The notes under the pieces: generated by a model | What the model saw: the letters and a program-made list of their open reading frames with translations, nothing else | Databases searched by the model: none | What the model was told of the DNA's origin: nothing | Source: Bacillus aquiflavi | GTDB lineage: Bacteria; Bacillota; Bacilli; Bacillales; Cytobacillaceae | NCBI RefSeq assembly: GCF_019915265.1 | Contig: NZ_CP082780.1 | Coordinates: forward strand, 1,116,001 to 1,180,000 | Direction of reading: 5' to 3' | DNA length: 64,000 nt | Position numbers and translations under genes: made by a program | Shown: positions 31,477 through 42,423 of the stretch, in pieces | Position numbering within the stretch: the first letter of the stretch is position 1 | Layout: each line of letters starts with the position of its first letter

Positions 31477-31502
31477 GAAAGCTCCGTTTATACGGGGCTT
31501 TC
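31477..31502 (+). terminator. Hairpin of repeat unit 1, possible acpP terminator
   Basis: An 11-bp stem (31477-31487 with 31492-31502, one G-U pair) with loop TTAT lies 55 bases after acpP. It lacks a clear T tract, so termination is uncertain. The same hairpin recurs at 31652-31679. Confidence 0.45.
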
Positions 31503-31830
31503 CAGTTTGTAGGCGCATCTGTTCTCACAGACAGAATGAAAACGTTTATCAGTCGAAGGGTGAAGCATGAGTCGGAAGCCAAAAAGAACAATTGTTATGA
31601 GCATTCAACGAAGAGCAAGCACCAAGGAATGCGAGTGTTTGTCAACAGTCAGGAAGCTCCGTTTTTAACGGGGCTTTCCAGTTTATAGACAGATCCAGCT
31701 TTAGAGTGAAAACGTATGTCGATTAGGCGTGAAGCAAGAGGTAAGTGAATAGAACAGTTGTATATAAGCTGATCATGACGAATGCCAACAGTTAGGAGAT
31801 TCCGTTTGTAACTAGGCTTTATCATGTACA
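31477..31830 (+). repeat. Tandem degenerate repeat with hairpins between acpP and rnc
   Basis: The 506-base gap between acpP and rnc has no gene. It holds two diverged units (from 31477 and from 31652) and the start of a third (from 31795). Each begins with a hairpin (AAGCTCCGTTxxxxACGGGGCTTTCC) and continues with ATGAAAACGT, a GTGAAGCA motif and AGAACAxTTGT. A further inverted copy lies at 1717-1935. Unit lengths are about 175 and 143 bases. Confidence 0.7.
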
Positions 31831-31928
31831 AAGTTTATTATATGATAAAGGCCGACAAACAATTATTCGTATTTTTATGTTAACGATATATAGTGGATTA
31901 AATTTATGCAGGGCAAGGTGGATAATCA

Positions 31929-32666
31929 ATGCGCAAAAAAGAAAATGAAGCAAGTAGAAAAAATAATCGCGCTCAAGAAAGGAAATTCAGACAATTTCAG
32001 CAAAAGTTAGGTTTAGTATTTCATAATGAAAAATTACTCATTCAAGCATTTACTCATTCATCTTATGTGAATGAGCATCGCAAAAAACCGTTTGAAGATA
32101 ATGAAAGACTAGAGTTTTTAGGAGATGCTGTTTTAGAACTAACTGTTTCTCAATTTTTATATAAAAAATATCCGCTAATGAGTGAAGGAGAATTAACGAA
32201 ATTAAGGGCAGCTATTGTATGTGAACCCTCTCTCGTTTCGTTTGCGAACGAACTATCGTTTGGAGACTTCGTTCTTCTCGGAAAAGGAGAAGAGTTGACA
32301 GGTGGCAGAACCCGCCCGGCACTGCTTGCAGATGTTTTTGAGTCTTTTATTGGTGCATTATATTTAGATCAAGGAATCGAAACGGTAATCTCCTTTTTGA
32401 AAAAATCTGTTTTTCCAAAAATAAATGCTGGTGCTTTTTCTCATGTGATGGATTTCAAAAGTCAGCTTCAAGAATTTATTAAAAAAGATGGAGCAGGTAC
32501 AGTCGAATATGAAATTTTAAAGGAAAAGGGTCCTGCTCATAATCGGGAATTTGTTTCAAGAGTAACATTAAATGGGGATGAACTAGGAATTGGGAAAGGC
32601 CGTTCAAAAAAAGAAGCTGAACAGTTTGCCGCACAAATGGCGCTAGAAAAAATAAAAAAGTTGTAG
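31929..32666 (+). CDS. rnc: Ribonuclease III
   Basis: Double-strand-specific RNase that processes rRNA and scRNA precursors. The 245-residue product has the signature [13 protein letters not shown] with catalytic acidic residues, the second acidic cluster [16 protein letters not shown], and a C-terminal double-stranded RNA-binding domain ([14 protein letters not shown] to the end). It is followed by smc and ftsY as in B. subtilis. Confidence 0.97.
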   Translation: MRKKENEASRKNNRAQERKFRQFQQKLGLVFHNEKLLIQAFTHSSYVNEHRKKPFEDNERLEFLGDAVLELTVSQFLYKKYPLMSEGELTKLRAAIVCEPSLVSFANELSFGDFVLLGKGEELTGGRTRPALLADVFESFIGALYLDQGIETVISFLKKSVFPKINAGAFSHVMDFKSQLQEFIKKDGAGTVEYEILKEKGPAHNREFVSRVTLNGDELGIGKGRSKKEAEQFAAQMALEKIKKL

Positions 32667-32709
32667 TTCAATACATCTTACTAGGATCTAGAGAAGGGAG
32701 GAATCATCC

Positions 32710-35700
32710 ATGTTCCTCAAACGATTAGAGATTATTGGATTTAAATCATTTGCCAAACGGACCGAAATTGATTTTGTTCCGGGTGTGACAGCTGTAGTTG
32801 GACCTAATGGAAGCGGGAAAAGTAACATAACTGATGCGATTCGCTGGGTGCTTGGTGAACAATCAGTAAAGTCACTTCGCGGTGCAAAGATGGAGGACAT
32901 CATTTTCTCTGGCAGTGATTCAAGAAAAGGTTTAAATTTTGCTGAAGTCACATTAATTTTACAAAATGATGATCAATTTTTGCCAGTTGATTTTCACGAA
33001 GTAAGTGTGACAAGAAGAGTGTATCGCACTGGTGAGAGTGAATTTTATATAAATAAACAACCATGTCGACTGAAAGATATTGTCGATTTATTTTTAGATT
33101 CTGGACTCGGAAGAGAAGCGTTCTCGATTATAAGTCAAGGAAAGGTGGAAGAAATACTTAATAGTAAGGCAGAAGACAGACGGACTATTTTTGAAGAGGC
33201 GGCTGGAGTATTAAAATATAAAAATCGCAAAAAAACAGCGGAAACAAAGCTTACAGAAACACAAGATAATCTCAATCGCGTAAATGATATTTTACATGAA
33301 TTAGAGGCTCAAGTAGAACCATTAAAAAGACAGGCATCGATTGCAAATGAATATATAGAGAAGAAAGCTGGGCTTGAAAAAATTGAAGTAGCACTTACAG
33401 TCGTTGAGATTGAAGATTTACATCAACGTTGGGAACAGCTTTCTAAACAGTTGGACGATTATATCGATCAAGAAGTGAAGCTTTCGGCGACTATACATAT
33501 GAAAGAAGCAAGAACAGAAGAACTTCGTACACAAATGTCTGTACTTGATGAATCGATTAATAGCTTGCAAACAGCATTATTAAACGTAAGTGAGGAGCTT
33601 GAAAAGCTTGAAGGCCGCAAACAAGTATTAAAGGAACGTAAAAAGAATGCAGTTCAAAATAAAGATCAATTAGAGAAAACAATTCATTCTATTTCAGAAA
33701 AAATCTCCTTATTTTACAAGCAAAAGCAAGAACAACAATTAACAGCTAACAGTCTTGAGGAAGAAATCGCATTACTTAAAAAAGAGCTTGACGAAAAGAA
33801 TAAACAGCTGGCTTTATTTAGTGAAAATATTGAAGAACAAATTGACTCATTAAAGAGTGACTACATTGAGCAATTAAACAAACAAGCAAATGCTAAAAAT
33901 GAATTACATTATTTACATCAACAAATTGAACAGCTGAGCATTCGGAGTTCAAAATTAGATAATGAAAATAAAAAATATCTTCACGAACGAAAAGAAATAA
34001 ATGGACAAAGAAAAGAACTGCAGCAGTCACTTGAAAGGCTACAGTGTCAGCTTCAGGAACAAGTAATCGTATATAAAAAAGAACAACATGAGCTTGAGTT
34101 GCTTAAAAATCGCTATCAAAAACAGGAAACAAACTTATATAAAGCATATCAATTTCTGCAGCAAACAAAATCAAGAAAGGAAATGCTTGAGGAATTAGAA
34201 GAAGACTATGCAGGTTTTTATCAAGGTGTCAGAGAAATATTAAAAGCAAGAAAAAGTAAGTTAATAGGGATACATGGTGCGATTGCTGAACTAATTCAAG
34301 TACCAAAAGCATACAAAATCGCAATTGAAACCGCACTAGGCGGTGCGATGCAGCATATAGTCGTTGAAACGGAGAAAGACGCGAGAAAAGCAATTCAATA
34401 TTTACAACACAATTCCTTTGGAAGAGCAACATTTTTACCGTTGTCTGTTATAAAAGAAAAAACGTTGACTAGCATGCAATTCCAAATGATCACAAACCAC
34501 CCTTCCTTTATTGGGATCGCTAATAAGCTTATTCAATACGATAAGCAGTTTGCATCCGTTGTGTCGAACCTGCTTGGAACAGTCGTGATTACAAATGATC
34601 TAAAAGGCGCAAATGATTTAGCGAAACTTCTCAATTATCGAAGTAGAATTGTTACATTAGACGGGAACGTTGTAAACCCAGGTGGATCGATGACAGGTGG
34701 AGCATTAAAACAACAATCCTCTTCACTTCTTAGCCGTAAAGTTGAGTTAAAAGATATCAAAGACAAGCTAGTTGGGATGGAAGAAAAAACCGCTAAGCTA
34801 GAAGACGATGTGAAAACATTAAAAAAAGATGTTCAAGCACAAGAGCAAAAGATTGAGTCTTTGCGTAAAAATGGTGAGGAGCTTAGATTGCAGGAGCAAT
34901 CATGTAAAGGCAAGATACGAGAAATAGAGATCGAACAACGAAATATAAATGAACGTCTTACTTTATATGATTTAGAAAAAGGACAATTTCATGATGACAT
35001 ACAGACAATGGAAAGCCGTCGCCTGGAATTGGCAGCAACACTTTCGCAAACTGAAAAAGAAATTGCTTACCTTGACAATCAAATCACCTTATTAACAGCT
35101 CAAAAAAATAATAATTTAACGACTAAAGAAGAGCTTTCAACAAAAGCGGCTGATTTAAAAGTTCACTTAACGGCAAAAAAAGAACAGTTAAATCATTGTC
35201 GTGAACGAATTGACCAATTATCTGCCGAAATAAGAGAAAATGAAGAAAAAGTATCTGTTTATAAAGAGGATTTACAATACTTATGTGATGAAATGAAAAA
35301 TAGTTCATCCGGTGAAAACTCCTTAGAAGATACAGCGGCGAAAAAAAAAAAACGACATGATAAAAATGCTACAATACAGCAAATATCTTCCAGGAGACAA
35401 GAACGATTCGACATTCAAGTCGAACTTGAGCAACTTGAACTTGAAGTAAAAGAATTAAAGCGTCAACATAAAGGAATGATTCAAATTTTAAAAGATGAAG
35501 AAGTAAAGCTGAATCGTTTAGACGTTGAACTCGATAACAAACTCGCACATCTTAGGGAAGAATATTTACTAACGTTTGAAGGAGCAAAAGAACAATACCC
35601 ATTAACAATGGAAGTAGAAAAAGCACGGCAAAAAGTAAAATTAATTAAGCTTTCAATCGACGAACTTGGAACCGTTAATCTCGGGGCAATTGATGAATAT

Positions 35701-36285
35701 AACAGAGTATCGGAACGATTTGAATTTTTACTTGCTCAAAAAAATGATTTGGAAGAAGCGAAAGATACATTATTTCAAGTGATCGATGAGATGGATGAGG
35801 AAGTAAAAAAACGGTTTGTGCAAACATTTTCTGATATACGCCTTCACTTTGAAGCTGTTTTTCAAACTTTATTTGGAGGTGGAAGGGCTGATTTACAATT
35901 AACAGATCCTAATAATTTATTAACGACAGGTGTTGAAATCGTTGCACAACCTCCTGGTAAGAAACTGCAAAATTTAAGCCTATTGTCAGGAGGAGAACGT
36001 GCATTAACGGCAATTGTCCTTCTGTTCTCTATATTAAAGGTTCGTCCTGTCCCATTTTGTGTTCTAGATGAGGTTGAGGCAGCACTTGATGAAGCAAACG
36101 TTCAAAGATTTAGTCAATATTTAAAACGCTATAGTTCTGAAACTCAATTTATTGTCATTACACACCGAAAAGGGACGATGGAAGAAGCGGATGTTCTGTA
36201 TGGGATAACCATGCAGGAGTCTGGTGTCTCTAAATTAGTCTCTGTCCGTCTTGAAGACACAAAAGAACTTGTAAAATCATCATAA
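32710..36285 (+). CDS. smc: SMC chromosome condensation ATPase
   Basis: The motor of chromosome condensation and segregation with ScpA/ScpB. The 1191-residue product has the N-terminal Walker A GPNGSGKSN (about 32-40), long coiled coils, a hinge around 510-660 (GAIAELIQVPKAYKIAIETA, GGSMTGG) and a second coil. The C-terminal head carries the signature LSGGERALTA and Walker B CVLDEVEAALDEAN. An A12 run at 35341-35352 stays in frame, in contrast to coaBC. AGGGAGG precedes the ATG. Confidence 0.98.
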   Translation: MFLKRLEIIGFKSFAKRTEIDFVPGVTAVVGPNGSGKSNITDAIRWVLGEQSVKSLRGAKMEDIIFSGSDSRKGLNFAEVTLILQNDDQFLPVDFHEVSVTRRVYRTGESEFYINKQPCRLKDIVDLFLDSGLGREAFSIISQGKVEEILNSKAEDRRTIFEEAAGVLKYKNRKKTAETKLTETQDNLNRVNDILHELEAQVEPLKRQASIANEYIEKKAGLEKIEVALTVVEIEDLHQRWEQLSKQLDDYIDQEVKLSATIHMKEARTEELRTQMSVLDESINSLQTALLNVSEELEKLEGRKQVLKERKKNAVQNKDQLEKTIHSISEKISLFYKQKQEQQLTANSLEEEIALLKKELDEKNKQLALFSENIEEQIDSLKSDYIEQLNKQANAKNELHYLHQQIEQLSIRSSKLDNENKKYLHERKEINGQRKELQQSLERLQCQLQEQVIVYKKEQHELELLKNRYQKQETNLYKAYQFLQQTKSRKEMLEELEEDYAGFYQGVREILKARKSKLIGIHGAIAELIQVPKAYKIAIETALGGAMQHIVVETEKDARKAIQYLQHNSFGRATFLPLSVIKEKTLTSMQFQMITNHPSFIGIANKLIQYDKQFASVVSNLLGTVVITNDLKGANDLAKLLNYRSRIVTLDGNVVNPGGSMTGGALKQQSSSLLSRKVELKDIKDKLVGMEEKTAKLEDDVKTLKKDVQAQEQKIESLRKNGEELRLQEQSCKGKIREIEIEQRNINERLTLYDLEKGQFHDDIQTMESRRLELAATLSQTEKEIAYLDNQITLLTAQKNNNLTTKEELSTKAADLKVHLTAKKEQLNHCRERIDQLSAEIRENEEKVSVYKEDLQYLCDEMKNSSSGENSLEDTAAKKKKRHDKNATIQQISSRRQERFDIQVELEQLELEVKELKRQHKGMIQILKDEEVKLNRLDVELDNKLAHLREEYLLTFEGAKEQYPLTMEVEKARQKVKLIKLSIDELGTVNLGAIDEYNRVSERFEFLLAQKNDLEEAKDTLFQVIDEMDEEVKKRFVQTFSDIRLHFEAVFQTLFGGGRADLQLTDPNNLLTTGVEIVAQPPGKKLQNLSLLSGGERALTAIVLLFSILKVRPVPFCVLDEVEAALDEANVQRFSQYLKRYSSETQFIVITHRKGTMEEADVLYGITMQESGVSKLVSVRLEDTKELVKSS

Positions 36286-36299
36286 AGGAGTGAAGTAAG

Positions 36300-37292
36300 A
36301 TGATTTTTTTTAAACGGTTAAAGGAAAAGATTTCACAACAGGCAGATCATATTACAGAAAAGTTTAAAGAAGGATTAACGAAAACTCGAGAAGGCTTTGC
36401 AGATAAAGTAAATCATCTTATCGCAAAGTATCGGAAAATAGACGAGGATTTCTTTGAAGAACTTGAAGAGATTTTAATTAGCGCTGATGTTGGATTTGAA
36501 ACAGTGATGGAGTTAATCGATGAGCTAAAAATGGAAGTAAAGCGCCGTAATATTCAAGATCCAAAAGAAATCCAGGATGTGATATCTGAAAAGCTTGTTG
36601 AGATTTATCAAGCGGGAGAAGAGGGATCAACACAGATAAATATTCAGGATGACAAACTAACTGTTATTTTATTTGTTGGTGTTAACGGCGTAGGTAAGAC
36701 GACAACAATCGGCAAGCTCGCTTACAAATACAAAAACGAAGGTAAAAATGTACTATTAGCGGCAGGTGATACTTTTCGTGCAGGCGCCATAGAGCAATTA
36801 GAAGTTTGGGGAGAACGCGTTGGTGTAGAAGTCATTAAGCAAGGGGCAGGTTCAGACCCAGCTGCTGTCATGTACGATGCGATTCAAGCAGCTCGTGCCC
36901 GTAATGCAGACATCCTTCTTTGCGATACTGCTGGAAGGTTGCAAAATAAAGTGAACTTAATGAAAGAGCTGGAGAAAATCAAACGGGTTATAGAAAGAGA
37001 GATTCCGGGCGCCCCTCACGAAGTTTTGCTCGTTTTAGACGCAACAACCGGGCAAAATGCAATGGTACAAGCAAAGACATTTAAAGAAGCAACGGATGTA
37101 AGCGGAATTGTGTTAACTAAGCTCGATGGAACGGCAAAAGGAGGTATCGTCCTTGCGATCCGCAATGAACTTCACATTCCCGTGAAATTTGTTGGCTTAG
37201 GTGAGAAAATGGACGATCTTCAACAATTTGATGCAGAACAATACGTATACGGTTTGTTTGCGAATTTAGTTGAAGAAGATCATATCAATTGA
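36300..37292 (+). CDS. ftsY: FtsY, signal recognition particle receptor
   Basis: SRP-type GTPase that receives Ffh-nascent chain complexes at the membrane. The 330-residue product has a basic, charged N-terminus, the N domain, and the G domain with VGVNGVGKTTTIGKLAY, DTAGRLQNK and TKLDGTAKGG. In B. subtilis ylxM-ffh follows directly; here about 20.8 kb intervenes. A terminator follows the stop. Confidence 0.97.
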   Translation: MIFFKRLKEKISQQADHITEKFKEGLTKTREGFADKVNHLIAKYRKIDEDFFEELEEILISADVGFETVMELIDELKMEVKRRNIQDPKEIQDVISEKLVEIYQAGEEGSTQINIQDDKLTVILFVGVNGVGKTTTIGKLAYKYKNEGKNVLLAAGDTFRAGAIEQLEVWGERVGVEVIKQGAGSDPAAVMYDAIQAARARNADILLCDTAGRLQNKVNLMKELEKIKRVIEREIPGAPHEVLLVLDATTGQNAMVQAKTFKEATDVSGIVLTKLDGTAKGGIVLAIRNELHIPVKFVGLGEKMDDLQQFDAEQYVYGLFANLVEEDHIN

Positions 37293-37323
37293 TAAAAAGG
37301 TAACCCCACCAAAGTGGATAGGG

Positions 37324-37378
37324 AAAACACTTGTAGAACCTACTATGATGTTCGTTAGGAATCTACAGGTGTTTTTTA
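37324..37378 (+). terminator. Terminator after ftsY
   Basis: AACACTTGTAGA (37326-37337) pairs with TCTACAGGTGTT (37362-37373) with one G-U pair, followed by TTTTATT. It closes the rnc-smc-ftsY operon at the left edge of the insertion. Confidence 0.8.
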
Positions 37379-37643
37379 TTTGAGGATAAATGAAAGTTAA
37401 GCTTGATAGAATAGAACTTTGTAATCTGCTAAAAGACCTGATGTTTACTCACAGAATAAATACTTTCTTCCGATAAAAATGTTATTTGTTATTTGTGATG
37501 ATGACTAGATATTTCCGTCTATGACTTTTTCATTGTTTTAGGTGAAATCACCTATTTTGTCAAACTTAGTCATAAAAATTTGCTATAATTTCGACAAAAG
37601 GTGAAAATAATCAAATCTTGAAAGATTTTGTAAAGATAGAAAG
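37379..37643 (+). promoter_or_regulatory. Gene-free region with a promoter for the T7SS effector locus
   Basis: No gene is seen. An extended -10 element TGCTATAAT at 37581-37589 lies about 65 bases before the DUF4176 gene; no good -35 is evident. GGTGAAATCACC near 37540 forms a small palindrome. Confidence 0.5.
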
Positions 37644-37967
37644 GTGATTGCTTATGTTTTTTTTTCGAAAAAATATCTTCCTATAGGAAGTGTTGTTGGC
37701 TTACAAAAGGATGCAAGACGTCTATTAGTAGTTGGAAGACAATTATATTCTGAAACAAATCAGATCATAAGAGATTATGCAGCTGTAGAATATCCGAATG
37801 GGTTTATCGATGCAAAAGAGAAATTTATTATGTTTAATCATGCGGATATCGCAGTTGTCTATCATTACGGTTATGTCGATGAAAAGGAAATGCAATTAGA
37901 AACATTAATAATCGAGGCAGAGAGTACGGATAACAGAGGTGCGGATGATGGGGATTTTTCAGTTTAA
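37644..37967 (+). CDS. DUF4176 family protein of T7SS effector loci
   Basis: The 107-residue product contains YLPIGSVVGLQKDARRLLVVGRQ, the DUF4176 pattern (LPIGSVV followed by a self-description of a small beta fold). This family is commonly encoded next to LXG effectors. Its function is not firmly known; a chaperone or adaptor role is inferred from context. The open frame begins at a GTG at 37644, but the better start is ATG 37654, behind AGAAAGGTG. That ATG is one base out of frame because of the T9 run at 37657-37665; T10 would give MFFFSKKYLPIGSV. It overlaps the next gene by 20 bases. Confidence 0.75.
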   Translation: MIAYVFFSKKYLPIGSVVGLQKDARRLLVVGRQLYSETNQIIRDYAAVEYPNGFIDAKEKFIMFNHADIAVVYHYGYVDEKEMQLETLIIEAESTDNRGADDGDFSV

Positions 37968-38594
37968 TAAAGAATTGAGAGATCATATTTCTCATGTAAC
38001 TGTAAGGTTGGAAAGTTTGTTTCAGACAGTATTCGAACAGATGGTTTATTTTCGGAAAGAGCTTGATCGACATACTGGAACAGCAGCACAGACTCTTCAA
38101 CAGAAGATGGATGATCAGATTCATTACTTTAGCGAGGCGTCATTCGGATTAATGCTATTTGTTGATACTGTCAAAAGCTTTATAGCTGGTATAAATACGA
38201 CTGATGAGGGTATTAATGGGTGTGCGCCCCCGATCGCAACAAGAGCGGAACGTCAATATACGTATTCAGCAGGAAGAGTTGAAGCAGAAATTAAATTAGA
38301 TCCAACGGCGCTGGAACAGGCAACAAGCACGTTCCACTCTAACCTTGCTGGTTTTGAGGAGATATTGACAGTTTTTCATTCACTCTTAAATCATATTATT
38401 GCAAGCACTGACTTCCCATGGGGTGATGTAACAGAGGTTTGGCCAGAGGCGCAGAATAAAATCCAATTTGTAATAAATGAATTAAAGAACGTGTCACACA
38501 ATTGATTGGAGATTCCGAAAATCTTGTCAAAGAATTAAAGCGTGTAGATCACCTACTCTCAAATCAAATGCAGCGTGTAAAGAAGGGGGATTGA
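37948..38594 (+). pseudogene. Helical T7SS-locus protein, unknown family (C-terminal frameshift)
   Basis: The ATG at 37948 is six bases behind GAGGTG and gives MGIFQFNKELRDHISHVTVR, a mostly helical acidic protein. The first frame stops at 38505. One added base in the ATTGATTGG region near 38502 would extend it in frame with IGDSENLVKELKRVDHLLS to 38594, giving 215 residues and a more usual spacing to the next gene. I do not recognise the family. Position between DUF4176 and the effector suggests a helper or chaperone, comparable with small helical partners of LXG toxins, but this is inference. Confidence 0.55.
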
Positions 38595-38599
38595 TAAGG

Positions 38600-40056
38600 A
38601 TGGCAAGGGAGCAGATCGTGAAGCAAATTCTCAATAAGCATCAAGTCGAAGCAAATGAAATCATCACCGAAACCGGTTCGAATTTACTTAAACAAGCATT
38701 CGCGAAAAAATGGAACAAACTTAATCACACAAGCTTAACAGCCAATGCAAACAAAGATACGATTACTTTCGATGCAGAAGAGATAAAAGGGAAGATTAAT
38801 AGTTGGATTGAACATTTAGAAGATTGTCGGGATGACGTAATAAAAAAATATATGAAAGTTGACGTCCCCTTCGAGGAAAGAAATAAAATGTCATTTATGA
38901 TAGATGATATAGACTACATTCAACAAGTATATCGAGAACTAAAAGCCGAAGTAGATGAAGTGGAAATGGAGTTTGAAAATATACAGTCCGTGTATACCGC
39001 TCACCTTTGCGCCAAGCATTAAATGACATTACACGATTATACAACTCAGTAAACAATGTAAAAGGCGACTTTTCTGGCTTTAAAAATGTGTCAGTCTATG
39101 TGCATGGGATCGAATCGAATGGAAAGCAATTTCTTGAAAGTGCTAAGAAAGCGGCTCAACCAGGCGATGTAATTATGCGTGAAATGAGAAATGGGAAAAA
39201 AGAGTATTTTATTGTTTATAAGGACAAATCTGGAGACAAGGTAATAAATAAGGATTCGATAACTTTTGATCAATTAAAAACAGAAAATGCCTATAAATTT
39301 AGAAAAGGACGTCTCCACATCGTTTACGACACTGAACATAAAAACGAACACCGTCAAGAAACGAGTGACGATGTAGCGAAAAGATTGACGGAAATGGGAT
39401 TAGTGAACGAAGCGACAAAAATTGATTTGTTTGCCCATAGTTATGGTGGGCGAAGGTTTTTCCAATTTGCGATGGACTACCCTGATCAAGTGCGAAGCAT
39501 AACGACAATTGGGACACCGTACGATAAAAATACGATGGGCAAGCTCGGGAATAACGTCTCCATTTTACGCTGGAAATGGGTACAGAAATTAGTTGATAAA
39601 GAGCCAACTCAATATAGTGGATATGTAGATCCAAATCCAGAAAATAGACGAGTAGATAAAGGAATCGAACATAGTAATGTTTATACTGATATGACGAGCG
39701 AAGCGTTAAGCGAGGAGATGACTTATTTGAAAGCGGCAAATCCAGAAGTGTATCGAAAACTGGAAGAAATGGATATAACCGCAGTGGCAGGATATGATGT
39801 CAAAGTCCGGGCTACGAGTCTCCCTACTTATTCTTATACTGGAGGACGAGTAGATATAGAGCAATCATCAAATGATGGTGCTGTCTCAATACAAAGTCAA
39901 CAAGCGGAATCGTTAGGAGCGTTAATTGATCAGCGTTTATCATATAAAGTGGATGGAGGAGCGGTTCGCCTTACGAAGCCGCCTCATATTTATGAAATAG
40001 AGAATGAGGAGTTTATCGAATTAATTAAAAAAGTAAATAAAACACAACAAGAGTAA
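38600..40056 (+). pseudogene. Lipase-like T7SS effector, copy 1 (2-base insertion)
   Basis: The ATG at 38600 reads MAREQIVKQILNKHQVEANE, a helical N-terminal domain of about 130 residues (putative secretion domain). An alpha/beta hydrolase follows, with YVHGIES (oxyanion strand), nucleophile elbow DLFAHSYGGRR, GTPYDKN, and a C-terminal KPPHIYEI with a candidate catalytic His. An extra AT in the AATATACAG segment near 38979-38984 breaks the frame. Removing it, as in copy 2 at 42958-42966, gives 484 residues. A lipoprotein gene follows within ten bases. Compare S. aureus TslA, a T7SS-secreted lipase with lipoprotein immunity, though with the reverse domain order. Lipase activity is inferred. 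Confidence 0.7.
39183..39305 (+). other. Variable block inside lipase copy 1
   Basis: Sequence on both sides is nearly identical to lipase copy 2, but this stretch (after GDVIMREMR and before GRLHIVYDT) differs strongly from 43158-43270. It encodes a Lys/Asp-rich segment starting NGKKEYFIVYKDKSG. It could be a lid or recognition loop. Confidence 0.6.
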
Positions 40057-40064
40057 GCAAAGGG

Positions 40065-41214
40065 GTGAAAAGGTTGAGAAAAAAAGCTGTCGTCATTTGC
40101 ATGTTGTTTATTTCTTCACTCCTACTTATTGGCTGTGGAAAAAAAGTCACATATGTGAAGGGCTTTCCAACAAAGGATAGCCCGGCTTTAATGGAGTTTT
40201 TTCGATATTATATGACAGAAAATAACGGGAATTATTTATTTCAGAAAAATAATGAATATATTTATGCAAAAATTAATAATAATACAGATTTAAATAATAT
40301 TAAATATTTTTCATTTACCGATCAACAGCTAAGTGAACATTTTAAGCCGATGTTTCAAAGTAAAAATTCAGAAAAAGCATTTTGGGCATTAAAACATGGT
40401 TCGGACGCAAAAAATGATTTGAAGCATCAAATTAATAACCTGGAAGATTATGATCTTCCAGAGGTCACTTTAGAAGAGAATAATCAATTAACAATCAAAA
40501 CATCAGCCGGAAAAAAGTCATTTAACTTACCAGAAATGTTACATAAATATGGAATGACACCTACTGACAAATTAATTATTAATGTTTATTCTGTCAATTC
40601 TAATGCATTTGAGGTGAATATTGAGAATACTAAAATAGATGATCATAATGGGTTGATCGGAATTTTTATGAAAAAGGATTTTTCTGATGTTGTTGTTACA
40701 AGCACTTTTTATAAACAATTTACAAATAGCGTTAAAAAAGGCGAGTTAAAAGAGTTTAAAAAATTATTATATAAAACAGAGCTGAATAATAGGTATATTA
40801 TTTTAAATGGTGGATATGGAGTTTTTGATAAAAAAAAAAAAAAAATTCATTATGTTGAAGAACCTCATTACGTTAGTGAGGACGGCAAATATGTGTATCT
40901 TAATGGAGCAAAAGGAAAACTAGAAGATGGCATTCAACGGATTCAAAAGATTGAAAATTATCTAGCTGGTAAACGACACGTACGAAGCGGAATTCAAAAT
41001 TAGTTTTAAAAAAATCGCAAAAGAAGCGGGCATTAAAAGTGCTGCAGGTGTAGGAATAGCTAAAATTGTTTATTTTAATAAAGATTATATTATTTTAGGC
41101 TTACATTATCATGCCCCTATCGTTGGCGATGCCGGTTCAACTAACGTTATCATTGATTTGCAGGGGGATAAAAAGAATCCGACAGCTTATGTCGTTGATT
41201 TAGATTGGTTTTAA
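40065..41214 (+). pseudogene. Lipoprotein 1, putative immunity to lipase copy 1 (late frameshift)
   Basis: The product begins MKRLRKKAVVICMLFISSLL and has a perfect lipobox LIGC, so it should be a membrane-anchored lipoprotein facing outward. GTG 40065 or TTG 40074 could start it; AAGGGGTG favours 40074. The mature part opens with VTYVKGFPTKDSPAL, shared by all copies. An extra A in GGTAAACGAC (40971-40973) shifts the frame at residue about 302. Corrected, it runs 382 residues and ends AYVVDLDWF. An A16 run at 40830-40845 stays in frame. It directly follows the lipase, as expected for an immunity protein; family not recognised. Confidence 0.65.
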
Positions 41215-41236
41215 AGTTAAGGAGGAGTGTATTGGG

Positions 41237-42401
41237 GTGAAACAAAAAAGATTACGATTGATGATCTGTATTTTGTTACTTACTTGTACACTCCTCTTTT
41301 TTTATCGCTATGATACTAGTAAAGTCATATATGTGAAAGGCTTTCCAACAAAGGATAGCCCAGCGTTGTCTGAATTTTTAAGGGGTAAGCTGCCAGGGAG
41401 TAGATATAATTTTTTGTATGACGTTAATGGGATACATGTGTATACAAAAAGTAATGGAAGTAGAGATGATAAAGAAATTTCTTTTCATTACAATAAGGAA
41501 GATGACTTAAAAACATTTTATGAGCCGTTGTTTTATACAAAAGATGTAGAGAAAACCTTTTATAATTTATGGGAAAATGATGAATTAACAGATAAAATAG
41601 AACAACAAATCGCGAATAAGGATGAATTCAACCTCCCAACATTAAAGTTAGAGGAGAAAAATCAATTGTACGTTTAAAACAAGACAGAAAGAAACAATAT
41701 TAGATTTACCTGAACTTATGGAAAAATTTAAACTCAACCCTGAAGATCCGTTAATTTTTAATTTTTTTAGTGTGAATGATGATCATTTCGTTATATATTT
41801 AGTAAATAAAAATCCGGAAGAAAAAATTAAATAAATCTATTGCTCTTTTTATTAAACAAGATTTATCGCGTATCGTACCGACAAGTACCGATCCAGCGAC
41901 ATTTAATAAAACGTTAGCTAGCGGAGAACTCGATGAATTTCATGATTTATTCTCTAATGTAAAGAATGATCATAGGTATGAAAAGTCTTTCAGACATCGC
42001 TTCGTATATGACAGAAAAGATAAGCAGCTAAAAGAAAATTGGTGAAGAAGATTATTTAAGTGAAGATGGCAAAATATGTGTATATTAATGGGCTAGAAGA
42101 TCCTTTATCCGACGGCATTCAACGGATTCAAACAATTGAAAACTATATGGCCGGTAACGACGCGTACGAAGCGGAATTCAAAATTTTTTTAAAAAAATAG
42201 CGAAAGAGTCGGCTTTTTAAAAGTGCTGCAGGTGTAAAAAAACATGCACATATCTTATATTTTAATAAGGATTTTATAATCCTAAGTTTAAGTTATCATG
42301 CCCCTATCGTTGGCAATGCCGGTTCAACTAACGTCATCATTGATTTGCAGGGGGATAAAAAGAATCCGACAGCTTATGTCGTTGATTTAGATTGGTTTTA
42401 A
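41237..42401 (+). pseudogene. Lipoprotein 2, multiply frameshifted
   Basis: GTG at 41237 behind AAGGAGGAG gives MKQKRLRLMICILLLTCTLL and the shared KGFPTKDSPALSEFL core. Compared with lipoprotein 4, it has extra bases at 41667-41671 (GTTTAAAA), in the AAAAAATT near 41823, near 42032-42040 (GAAAATTGG), near 42068 (GCAAAATATG) and near 42185-42200. Nearly all lengthen A or T runs. The lipobox (LLTC) is weaker than in copies 1 and 4. The end matches the common AYVVDLDWF tail. It is a clear pseudogene. Confidence 0.8.
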
Positions 42402-42423
42402 AGTTAAGGAGGAGTGTATTGGG

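Noticed and set aside
31477-31830. CRISPR array
   Set aside because: Units are few, long and diverged, with no uniform short spacers and no cas genes.
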